NCBI GenBank assembly: GCA_017889745.1
Contig: JAGGAG010000022.1
Coordinates: 1-20,862, forward strand
DNA length: 20,862 nt
Reading direction: 5' to 3'
Source: Gemmatimonadota bacterium
Lineage (GTDB): Bacteria > Gemmatimonadota > Gemmatimonadetes > Gemmatimonadales > GWC2-71-9
Within the stretch, counting starts at the first letter, position 1; each line of letters begins with the position of its first letter. Both the position numbers and the translations under genes were made by a program. Below, in pieces: positions 1 to 7,541 of this stretch. The notes under the pieces were generated by a model. It was not told the DNA's origin. It searched no databases and saw nothing but the letters and a program-made list of their open reading frames with translations.

Positions 1-545
1 TAGGTGCGCTTCGCGACCTCCTTCTGCCGCTCCTGGTCCTCGAGGTTCTCCTCGCTGGGCTGGGCCGGCTCGATCTCGAGGTGCGTAACTCCCGCCCCCT
101 CGAGCCGGCTGCGGACCTCCTCGTACACGCCCTCGGCTCCCGAGCGCGCCTGCAGGCTCAGCAGCACGCTCAGGAGCGCCTGCCATTCGCGCCGCTCGAC
201 GCCGGGGTGCACGCGGACCACGCCGATCTCGTAGGCGCGGAACTGCGCCAGGATCTGGCTGAACGAGGCGTAGTTGTCGAGCTCGAGGCGAAGCCGCGTC
301 TGGTTGATGAAGATGAAGTCGCCCGCCAGGCGGATCTCCACTTCGCTCTCGGTGCGGAGGATGCTCACGGCGGTCGCCTGGAGGTCGTCCAGCGCCTTTT
401 GCACCGTGGCGTTTTCCACCGGATACAGCTTGAGGCTGCGCAGGGCGGCATACAGGTCCAGCAGCAGCCCCCGCCCCGCCGTGCGGAGCGCGCCGTCCTG
501 GGTGGGTGGCTCGGCCTGGCGCTGGTTCGGCATGCCGGTGCTCAT
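1..545 (-). CDS. Uncharacterised protein, N-terminal part (runs off left edge)
   Basis: Read from ATG at 545 towards position 1 there are 181 open codons and no stop, so only the N-terminal part is present. The ATG overlaps the TGA of the upstream HEAT-repeat gene (ATGA at 542-545), which implies coupled translation. Residues about 27-150 form a predicted alpha/beta domain: a LYAALRSLKLYP helix, an EVEIRLAGDFIFINQTRL strand pair, then GIGVV-like EIGVVRVHPGV and a second helix. The same order of elements occurs at the N-terminus of the neighbouring HEAT-repeat protein, so the two look paralogous in this region. The visible end is a charged, probably helical linker rich in Glu, Lys and Arg. No signal peptide or membrane segment is visible. 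In related bacteria such an N-terminal domain may precede an HD phosphohydrolase domain, but that part lies outside the window, so function is left open. Confidence 0.75.
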   Translation of the reverse strand, partial: MSTGMPNQRQAEPPTQDGALRTAGRGLLLDLYAALRSLKLYPVENATVQKALDDLQATAVSILRTESEVEIRLAGDFIFINQTRLRLELDNYASFSQILAQFRAYEIGVVRVHPGVERREWQALLSVLLSLQARSGAEGVYEEVRSRLEGAGVTHLEIEPAQPSEENLEDQERQKEVAKRT

Positions 546-2217
546 GCCGGCTGGCCCCTCAGCGCGCGGCTCACCGCCTGGCGCACCACGAGGTCCTTGT
601 CGTCCGCCACCTTCTGCAGCACGGCGCGCGCCTCGGGCGTCTTGATCCGGCCCAGCGCCACCGCGGCACACGCCCGGGTCTCCGGCCCCGCCTTGTAGCC
701 CAGCAAGCCCCGGGTCAGCAGCATGCTCTGCAGGGTAGGGATGGCCGTCGCCCCGGCGATGGCGCCATACGCCTCGAAGAACGCCATCTTCTCGGTGAGG
801 TCGAGGTCGCGATCGGACTTCCCCAGGATGACCGGCTCGATCCGCTTGAGGGCATTGCGGATGCCCCGCGCGCCCATGGCGCGCACCGCCGCCAGCCGCA
901 CCGCCCGGTCGTCGTCGTCGATCGCGAGTTCCATGGCGGTGAGCGCGCCGGGCGACGCCACCTCGGACAGGGCCAGCACCGACGCCAGCCGGATGGCCGG
1001 ATCTTTCGAGCGCACCGTCTCGCCCAGCCCCGGCACGGCGCCCTGCAACTTGAGGCGCCCGCACATCTCGACGATCTCCTTGACCGACGCGGTGTTCGGG
1101 TCGCGCAGGAGCTTGAGCACCTCCCCGGGTGAGCTCGCCGCGATGCGGTCGGCGGCCTGCTCCAGCAGCTCGCGCACATGCGCGTTGTTGAGCGTCGGCA
1201 GCCAGGTGACGATGGCCCCGAGCGCCGCGGGATGGAGCTCGCGCAGCACCTCGGTCACGTCCTCGTCGCCGGCCAGCGCCGCGGCCCCGTCGAGCGAGAC
1301 GATCAGCTGGCGCACGATCTCGGGTTCGCTCAGCTTCGCCTCGAACGCCAGCAGCCGGTCGCGCAACTGCGTGGACAGGTGCGGCGCCTTCTGTACCAGG
1401 GCGCGCACGTCGCGCATGACTGACGCGACCGCGCGGAACTCCCCGGCATTGAGCAGGTTCGGGAGCAGCGTCTCGAGAATCCCGATGACCTCCTCGCGGA
1501 TCGCCCGCTCCGACTCCGTCTCGAAGATGTCGTAGATCGCGGCAAGCGCACTGGCGCGGGCATCCCGGCTGTATTCCTGGCGCAGTTGCTCCGCAACGAC
1601 GGCCACCTCGCCCTCGTCCAGGAAGTAGAGCGTGGAATCGAACTCCTCGAGATCGACGATCCCCGTCTGCTTGGGCTGCGTCTCCTCGCGCACCTGCTGC
1701 TGCACCTGCGCCGCCGACGTCGGGGTGTCGCCGCCCATCGCACCCATGGCTTCCGGTACGACCTCGTCTCCAAAGCCTTCCACGAACCGGTAGGTGATGT
1801 GATTGAACTCCTGCTCCCACAGCAGCGTCAGCAGGTCGTCGCTGGCGTCCTGCTGCATGAAGCGCGCGCGATTCACCACCTCGAGGAAGCGGATGATCTC
1901 CTCCTCCTCCACGCCCTTCCTCAGAGTGAGGACGCGCATGCCGTCCTTGTACAAGGCCCACGCCAGGCTCTCGGTCCTGGTGAGCTGGTGATAGACCACC
2001 TGCTCCTCCCAGATGAAGTCGGTCTCGGCCACCTGGAGCACGAGGTCGTCCAGCACCGGCCAGATCGGGGTGAACCCCGCGCGCACGTTCTGGCTGGCGC
2101 GCTGGTACATGGGGTTGTTCGGGAGGTACATCTGGAAGGCGCGGAGTGCCTTCACCAGGCTCTGCAGGAGCTCGGAGACCTGTGAGGTCGGCAGGATCAT
2201 CTCGTTCGGGCCGGCGG

Positions 2218-2221
<4 letters not shown>
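542..2221 (-). CDS. HEAT-repeat protein with N-terminal domain shared with downstream gene
   Basis: A 559-residue cytoplasmic protein (no signal peptide or membrane helix seen). The start chosen is GTG at 2221, because GGGGAG lies just upstream and the GTG overlaps the trpB stop (GTGA); an in-frame ATG at 2200 has no comparable ribosome site. Residues about 15-150 are an alpha/beta domain resembling the N-terminus of the next gene (RAFQMYLPNNPMY, then DFIWEEQVVY, GMRVLTLRKGV). Residues 155-190 are a low-complexity linker rich in Gln, Thr and Gly. Residues about 200-365 are all-helical. Residues about 380-559 carry HEAT or PBS-lyase-like repeats, for example PAIRLASVLALSEVA, RAVRLAAVRAMGARG and LVVRQAVSRALRG. 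HEAT repeats usually bind proteins, so a scaffold or regulatory role is inferred; no catalytic motif is seen. Confidence 0.85.
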
Positions 2222-3409
<1,188 letters not shown>

Positions 3410-3420
<11 letters not shown>

Positions 3421-4042
3421 GAGCTACCTCCAGAAACCGGGCGAGTCGGTCGGCATCCTTGAGACCGGGTGCTGACTCCACCCCTGAACTTACATCAACG
3501 ATGTCGGGACATACGAGGGCAATGGCGCGCGCGAGCGTGTCCGGACGGAGTCCACCGGCCAGCGCCATGCGCGCCCGTCCGACCCGTGCGCGCGCTGCCT
3601 GGGCGAGCGCCAGGTCGAGTGCGACCCCGGTGCCCCCCACCGCACCCGGTACCCGCGGCTCGATCATGACCACGTCGGCGCCAGGCGCCTGGTCCGCGAG
3701 CCGCTCCACGTCCTCCGCGCCGGCGATGTGCCACACCACCCAGACGGGAAGCTGCTCGCGCTGCAGGCGCCCCCGCGCCGGGGCATCGTACCCCCCATGC
3801 AACTGCACCGCACTCAGTCCCGCGACGTCACGGAGGCGCAGGATCTCATCGACCGGGTGCGAGACGAACACGCCGACTACGGGGACGCCGCCGCCCCCTG
3901 CCACGATCTCGCGCGCCAGGGCCGGGCCGACCTGGCGGGTGCTCTCGGCGAAGACGACCCCGAGGTAGGCGGCGCCGAGGCGGGCCGCGAGGGCGGCGTC
4001 ACCAGGGCGGGTGAGCCCACAGATCTTCGCCTCAACGGCCAA
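3410..4042 (-). CDS. trpF: Phosphoribosylanthranilate isomerase
   Basis: TrpF converts N-(5'-phosphoribosyl)anthranilate to CdRP, the third step from chorismate to tryptophan. The protein begins AVEAKICGLTRPGDA with the catalytic Cys8, continues with the beta/alpha-barrel pattern (VGVFV, VQLHG, LAGGL) and ends with the phosphate-binding VDVSSGVE at 183-189. The most plausible start is TTG at 4042, overlapping the trpC end by 11 nt, with GGAG 9 nt upstream; no ATG or GTG is suitably placed. This gives 210 residues, normal for the family. Two variations stand out: STR replaces the usual SPR after the second strand, and the position expected to hold the general-acid Asp reads Glu128 in VVMIEPRVPGAVGGTG. 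The open frame continues upstream across trpC, but that part reads as shadow sequence. Confidence 0.93.
3426..3431 (-). promoter_or_regulatory. Shine-Dalgarno site that decides the trpB start
   Basis: GGAGGT on the minus strand, inside the last codons of trpF, ends 5 nt before the GTG at 3420. It is a strong ribosome site and supports the GTG start over the in-frame ATG at 3405. Confidence 0.8.
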
Positions 4043-4820
4043 CGCGCGTGACTCCGGCAAGCTGTCGTGCCAGGACCCCAGGGCTCTCGGACGCACTGAG
4101 CGCGGTGCCGACCAGGACCGCGTCCGCGCCGGCCGCGGCGGCCCGGGAAACGTCGTGCACCGAGGCCATGCCGCTCTCGGCGACGGCCACCACCCCGCGC
4201 GGCACCTTGGCGAACAGCTGCCACGCCGCGTCCACGTCGATGCGGAAGGTATCGAGGTCACGGCTGTTGATCCCCACGATCTCCGCCCCGATGTCGAGGG
4301 CGGTCGCCACCTCGGCGGCGGTGTGCGACTCGACCAGCGCCGCGAGTTCGGCATCGGCGACAAAACGGCGCAGGGATTCCAGTCGTCTGGGCGCCAGGGC
4401 CCGGACGATCAGCAGCACCGCCGAGGCACCGGCCGCGCGGGCCTCCAGCACCTGCTCCTCGGACAGGATGAAGTCCTTGCGCAGTACCGGCACACTGACC
4501 CACCCGGCGACTGAACGGAGGTCATCGAGTGAGCCACCGAAGTAGGGACCGTCGGTGAGGACCGAGATGGCTGCCGCCCCGCCATCAGCGTAGTGCACCG
4601 CCTGCGCCGCCGGCTCGAGGTCCTCGCGGATGCTCCCCGCCGACGGCGAACGGCGCTTCACCTCGGCAATCAGCGCGACGGCCGCCCCGGTGAGCGCGGT
4701 GCGAAAGGACGGGCCCGGAGCCCGGTCCGCGGCCTGCCGTTCGAGTTCACGGCGCCGCGCTCGCAGGGCCGGCAACGTCCTCTCTGTGGTTGCGAGAATC
4801 TCCTCAAGGGAAACGGGCAT
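4032..4820 (-). CDS. trpC: Indole-3-glycerol phosphate synthase
   Basis: TrpC closes the indole ring, turning CdRP into indole-3-glycerol phosphate. The 262 residues carry the full set of family motifs: LIAEVKRRSPSAG with Lys55, ISVLTDGPYFGGS, PVLRKDFI with Lys115, LVESH with Glu164, GINSRDL with Asn185, and AESGM at 215-218. It is a stand-alone enzyme, not the TrpC-TrpF fusion found in enterobacteria. ATG at 4820 is preceded by AAGGG at a suitable distance. trpC is the first gene of the minus-strand unit trpC-trpF-trpB-HEAT gene-left-edge gene. It is divergent from lexA, with 73 bp between the two start codons, so the promoters must lie close together or overlap. Confidence 0.97.
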   Translation of the reverse strand: MPVSLEEILATTERTLPALRARRRELERQAADRAPGPSFRTALTGAAVALIAEVKRRSPSAGSIREDLEPAAQAVHYADGGAAAISVLTDGPYFGGSLDDLRSVAGWVSVPVLRKDFILSEEQVLEARAAGASAVLLIVRALAPRRLESLRRFVADAELAALVESHTAAEVATALDIGAEIVGINSRDLDTFRIDVDAAWQLFAKVPRGVVAVAESGMASVHDVSRAAAAGADAVLVGTALSASESPGVLARQLAGVTRVGR

Positions 4821-4821
4821 C

Positions 4822-4850
4822 TTGCCCTTCGGCTGGCATTCGGGTAATGT
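4822..4850 (+). promoter_or_regulatory. Candidate lexA promoter
   Basis: TTGCCC at 4822-4827 and TAATGT at 4845-4850 are separated by 17 bp and read towards lexA. This AT-rich patch is unusual for such a GC-rich window. Transcription would start near 4857, giving a leader of about 37 nt with GGAG at 4882-4885, 8 nt before the lexA ATG. A minus-strand promoter for trpC must lie in the same 73 bp, but I see only weak candidates (TACATT at 4851-4846). Confidence 0.5.
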
Positions 4851-4866
4851 AATTCGGCCTCTGTTC
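4827..4866 (+). promoter_or_regulatory. Two candidate LexA operators (direct repeats)
   Basis: CTTC-N7-ATTC at 4827-4841 and ATTC-N7-GTTC at 4852-4866 are direct repeats with an 11-bp period, starting 25 bp apart. The core TTCGG recurs at 4828, 4839, 4853 and 4864. This resembles the direct-repeat GTTC-N7-GTTC LexA box known from Alphaproteobacteria. The first site fills the -35/-10 spacer of the candidate lexA promoter and the second covers the expected transcription start, which fits autorepression. The operator call is inference. Confidence 0.45.
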
Positions 4867-4893
4867 GGTCAGCCAACAGCCGGAGCGTGTCGA

Positions 4894-5502
4894 ATGACCC
4901 TCACCAAGCGCCAGAACGAAATCCTCACTTACCTGCGCGCGCACATCGCTGAACATGGCTATGCGCCGAGCTTCGAGGAAATTGCCGAGCAGTTCGCTTT
5001 CGCGTCCCTCGCCACGGTGCACGAGCATCTCACCAACCTGGAGCGGAAGGGCTACATCCGCCGCCAGTACAACGAGAGCCGCTCCATCGAGGTGCTGCCA
5101 CCGCGTGGCACTGCCAAGGCCACCGAAGTCCCCCTGCTCGGCAAGGTGGCGGCCGGCCTGCCCATCGAGTCGCTCATGCACGACGAAACCATCGCCGTGC
5201 CCGACGAGATCCTGCCCCGCCGCGGCCCGAACTACGCCCTCAAGGTGGCCGGCAACTCGATGGTCGACGAGCACATCGTCGACGGCGACTACGTCGTCGT
5301 CCATGGGCGGGACACGGCCGAGAATGGCGAGATGGTCATCGCGCTCGTCAACGGCTCCGAGGCCACGGTCAAGAAGTTCTATCGCGAAACCGGCGGCTGG
5401 ATCCGGCTTCAGCCGGCCAACACCACCATGACTCCAATGCGATACCAGGAACGCGACGTGCTGATCCAGGGCGTCGTCGTCGGGATCATCCGGAAATACT
5501 GA
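4894..5502 (+). CDS. lexA: SOS repressor LexA
   Basis: LexA represses DNA-damage genes and cleaves itself when stimulated by the RecA filament. The 202 residues show an N-terminal winged helix-turn-helix (MTLTKRQNEILTYLRAHIAE, then PSFEEIAEQF and TVHEHLTNLERKGYI) and a C-terminal S24 autoprotease domain. The cleavage site is Ala87-Gly88 in GKVAAGLP, the nucleophile is Ser122 in GNSM, and the general base is Lys160 in ATVKKF; their 38-residue spacing is close to that of the E. coli pair. The start is ATG at 4894 with GGAG 8 nt upstream; the frame stays open further upstream, but that part overlaps trpC and lacks LexA similarity. The gene lies between trpC and trpD in the opposite orientation and probably represses itself through the direct repeats upstream. 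Confidence 0.97.
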   Translation: MTLTKRQNEILTYLRAHIAEHGYAPSFEEIAEQFAFASLATVHEHLTNLERKGYIRRQYNESRSIEVLPPRGTAKATEVPLLGKVAAGLPIESLMHDETIAVPDEILPRRGPNYALKVAGNSMVDEHIVDGDYVVVHGRDTAENGEMVIALVNGSEATVKKFYRETGGWIRLQPANTTMTPMRYQERDVLIQGVVVGIIRKY

Positions 5503-5580
5503 ACTGCGCGGGCGGTCAGCCGTAAGCGGTAAGCGGGCGCTCCCGTTTCCCCGCTCACCGCTGACCGCTCGCGCAGTTCA
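5500..5580. terminator. Stop-to-stop palindrome, possible two-way terminator
   Basis: An imperfect inverted repeat fills the whole gap between the convergent genes lexA and trpD and includes both TGA stops. The outer arms TGAACTGCGCG (5500-5510) and CGCGCAGTTCA (5570-5580) pair perfectly. After one mismatch GCGGTCAGC (5512-5520) pairs with 5560-5568. Then GGTAAGCGGG (5528-5537) pairs with 5550-5559 with one mismatch, leaving 7 unpaired bases at 5521-5527 on the left. The loop is about 12 nt. No T-run follows, so it is not a classical intrinsic terminator, but a hairpin this long could stop or stabilise both transcripts. The arms are built of heptamers of the type AGCGGTA. Confidence 0.7.
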
Positions 5581-6618
5581 TTCACGTCTCGTTGCGGCGC
5601 GTAGACGCGCCAGCACCTCAACGGCCTTTCCTTCTTCCAGCGCCGCGGTCGCGCGGGCCAGCGACTCACCGAACGACCAGCCCCTCCCCGATACGAAGAG
5701 CGCGGCCGCCGCGTTGAGGAGCAGCGCATCGCGGGCGCTGCCGCGCATCGTGCCGTTCAGGACCGCTTCGATGCGTGCCGCGTTCTCCGCCGGCTCGCCC
5801 CCGGCCAGGTCGTCGACGCTGCCTGGCGCGATGCCGAACGCCGACGGCTCGATGGTCCACTCCGTGATGCTGCCGTCCCGTACCTCCCAAACGAGGCTCG
5901 GTCCCAACGGCGAGATCTCATCCATCCCCTCTTCGCCGTGCACCACCAGCGCATGGCGGCTGCCGAGCGTGGCGAGTGCTTCCGCGAGCAGCCGTGCCCG
6001 CTCCCGCTCGGACACGCCCAGCACCTGGCGGGTTACCCCAGCCGGGTTCGCCAGCGGGCCGAGCAGGTTCATGATCGTGGCCACGCCCAGTTCGCGCCGC
6101 ACCGACGCCGCGTAGCGCATCGCGGGATGGAAGGTCGGCGCGAAGAGAAAGACGATCCCCGCTGCGTCGAGCACGCCGGGCACCTCCGCGGGCGCGGTGG
6201 GCACCGACACGCCGAGCGCCTCGAGCACGTCGGCAGAGCCCGACCGGCTGGTGAAGCTCCGGTTGCCGTGCTTTGCCACCCGCACGCCGGCCCCGGCAAC
6301 GATGAAGGCGGCCCCGGTCGAAATATTGAAGGTTCTCGCCAGACCGCCGCCCGTACCACAGGTGTCCACCAGGGCATCCGGCTCGTCAAGCGGCAGGGCC
6401 GTCATGGCCCGCCGGAGCGCGCGCGCGGCGCCGGAGACTTCTCCGGCGGTTTCCCCCTTCTCGCGCAGCCCCATCAGCAGCGCGGCAATCTGGGCCGGCG
6501 TTGCCCCTCCCTGCATCACGACGTCGAACGCCGCCCCAGCCTCGTCGCCGGTCAGCGACTGGCCCGCCGAGAGGAGGTCCAGTGCATGAAGGATTGGGGA
6601 TGAAATGGCGTCGGGCAC
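5578..6618 (-). CDS. trpD: Anthranilate phosphoribosyltransferase
   Basis: TrpD transfers the phosphoribosyl group of PRPP to anthranilate, the second step after chorismate. Motifs are complete: DTCGTGG at 85-91, NIST at 98-101, KHGNR at 116-120 and GSADVLEALG from 127, followed by the family's MNLLGPLANPA and HGEEGMDE. It is a stand-alone enzyme without a glutaminase domain. The start chosen is GTG at 6618 (346 residues, normal length). The frame stays open to 6684, but that stretch overlaps a good promoter and is Pro/Arg-rich without similarity. No clear ribosome site precedes the GTG, and TTG at 6624 is an alternative, so the exact start is uncertain. trpD is separated from trpCFB by lexA and is divergent from truA. 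Confidence 0.95.
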   Translation of the reverse strand: MPDAISSPILHALDLLSAGQSLTGDEAGAAFDVVMQGGATPAQIAALLMGLREKGETAGEVSGAARALRRAMTALPLDEPDALVDTCGTGGGLARTFNISTGAAFIVAGAGVRVAKHGNRSFTSRSGSADVLEALGVSVPTAPAEVPGVLDAAGIVFLFAPTFHPAMRYAASVRRELGVATIMNLLGPLANPAGVTRQVLGVSERERARLLAEALATLGSRHALVVHGEEGMDEISPLGPSLVWEVRDGSITEWTIEPSAFGIAPGSVDDLAGGEPAENAARIEAVLNGTMRGSARDALLLNAAAALFVSGRGWSFGESLARATAALEEGKAVEVLARLRAATRRE

Positions 6619-6650
6619 AGGCAACCGGGGTGGCGGAAGAAGGCCGGGAA

Positions 6651-6680
6651 AGCGTAGGGGGTGCCGCGGGCTTTTGTCAA
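6651..6680 (-). promoter_or_regulatory. Candidate trpD promoter
   Basis: On the minus strand TTGACA (6680-6675), a perfect -35 consensus, is followed after 18 bp by TACGCT (6656-6651). Transcription would begin near 6644, about 26 nt before the GTG start of trpD. This position is the reason for not extending trpD upstream to 6684. Confidence 0.55.
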
Positions 6681-6702
6681 TCAAGACAAAGAGTTGCGAC
6701 GC

Positions 6703-6731
6703 TTGTTCCGGGGGGCCGCGGCGGGTAGATT
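6703..6731 (+). promoter_or_regulatory. Candidate truA operon promoter
   Basis: TTGTTC (6703-6708) and TAGATT (6726-6731) are 17 bp apart and read towards truA. The -10 element ends only 9 nt before the ATG at 6741, so the transcript would start at or within a few bases of the start codon (leaderless or nearly so). No Shine-Dalgarno sequence lies upstream of this ATG, which agrees. Confidence 0.5.
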
Positions 6732-6740
6732 CCGCGGGTC

Positions 6741-7541
6741 ATGAGTCGGTCCTTCCTCGCGCTGCTCCACTTCGACGGCACCGAGTTCCTCGGGTGGCAG
6801 CGACAGGCAACGGGCCGTACTGTGCAGGGCGAAGTTGAACGGGTCCTGGCGCGCCTCGCGGACCGTCACATCGCCGCCCATGGGGCGGGACGCACCGACG
6901 CGGGCGTGCATGCGCTGGGCCTGGCGGTCAGCTTCGCAATGCCACAATCATGGACGCCCGACGCGCTCCGCCGGGCCCTCAATGCCCTCCTCCCCCGCGA
7001 CATCTGGGTCGCCGCGCTCTCCGAGATGCGCGCTGGTTTCCATGCGCGCAAGCACGCCGGGAGCCGCCGCTACCGTTATGACATCGGCTGCGATGACGCC
7101 GCCAGCAGCCCGTTCCGCCGCAAGTACGAGTGGGCCCTTGGACGCGCGCTCGAGCCGTCGCTGCTGGAGCAATCGGCAACCGTCATTGCCGGCGAGCATG
7201 ACTTCCGGGCCTTCTCCGCGCGCACCGAACCCAAGCCGCACTACGATTGCCGCATCCGCGAGGCGCGCTGGGAGCAGCGGCCCCGCGGCCATGGATGGCG
7301 CTTTCACGTGGAGGCCGACCGCTTCCTGCAGCACATGGTCCGCATGCTGGTGGGCACCATGACCGACATCGCGCTTGGTCGCCGTCCGGCCGACGACATG
7401 GCGCGGCTCCTGGCGCGCACCGACAACAGCGAGACGAGCCCGCCGGCGCCCCCGCAGGGACTGTACTTCGTGCGGGCGGCGTACCCCGCGGAGTGGTTCC
7501 ATGCGGACACAACGGCGGCCGGGGCCGCGGCGCCGGCATGA
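6741..7541 (+). CDS. truA: tRNA pseudouridine(38-40) synthase
   Basis: TruA converts uridines 38, 39 and 40 in the tRNA anticodon stem to pseudouridine. The 266 residues show the family's opening FDGTEFLGWQRQ, the catalytic loop GAGRTDAGVHA with Asp53 as the nucleophile, FHARKHAGSRRYRY, the HDFRAFS segment and the RFLQHMVRMLVGTM helix. Length is typical. It is the first gene of a twelve-gene plus-strand unit. Its stop overlaps the start of the htrA-like gene (ATGA at 7538-7541). The C-terminal 20 residues are Ala-rich and not conserved in the family. The start is ATG at 6741, directly after a -10-like element, so initiation may not use a ribosome site. Confidence 0.97.
   Translation: MSRSFLALLHFDGTEFLGWQRQATGRTVQGEVERVLARLADRHIAAHGAGRTDAGVHALGLAVSFAMPQSWTPDALRRALNALLPRDIWVAALSEMRAGFHARKHAGSRRYRYDIGCDDAASSPFRRKYEWALGRALEPSLLEQSATVIAGEHDFRAFSARTEPKPHYDCRIREARWEQRPRGHGWRFHVEADRFLQHMVRMLVGTMTDIALGRRPADDMARLLARTDNSETSPPAPPQGLYFVRAAYPAEWFHADTTAAGAAAPA

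Noticed and set aside
4821..4893. Tryptophan leader peptide or T-box upstream of trpC
   Set aside because: The 73-bp gap is too short and shows no Trp codon run, T-box sequence or terminator/antiterminator pair.
4804..5304. Minus-strand open frame antisense to the first two thirds of lexA
   Set aside because: It runs through the lexA promoter and the trpC start and has no family resemblance; it is a shadow of lexA.
6619..6684. Upstream extension of trpD to a TTG at 6684
   Set aside because: The extension covers the candidate promoter and is a Pro/Arg-rich stretch not found in TrpD proteins.
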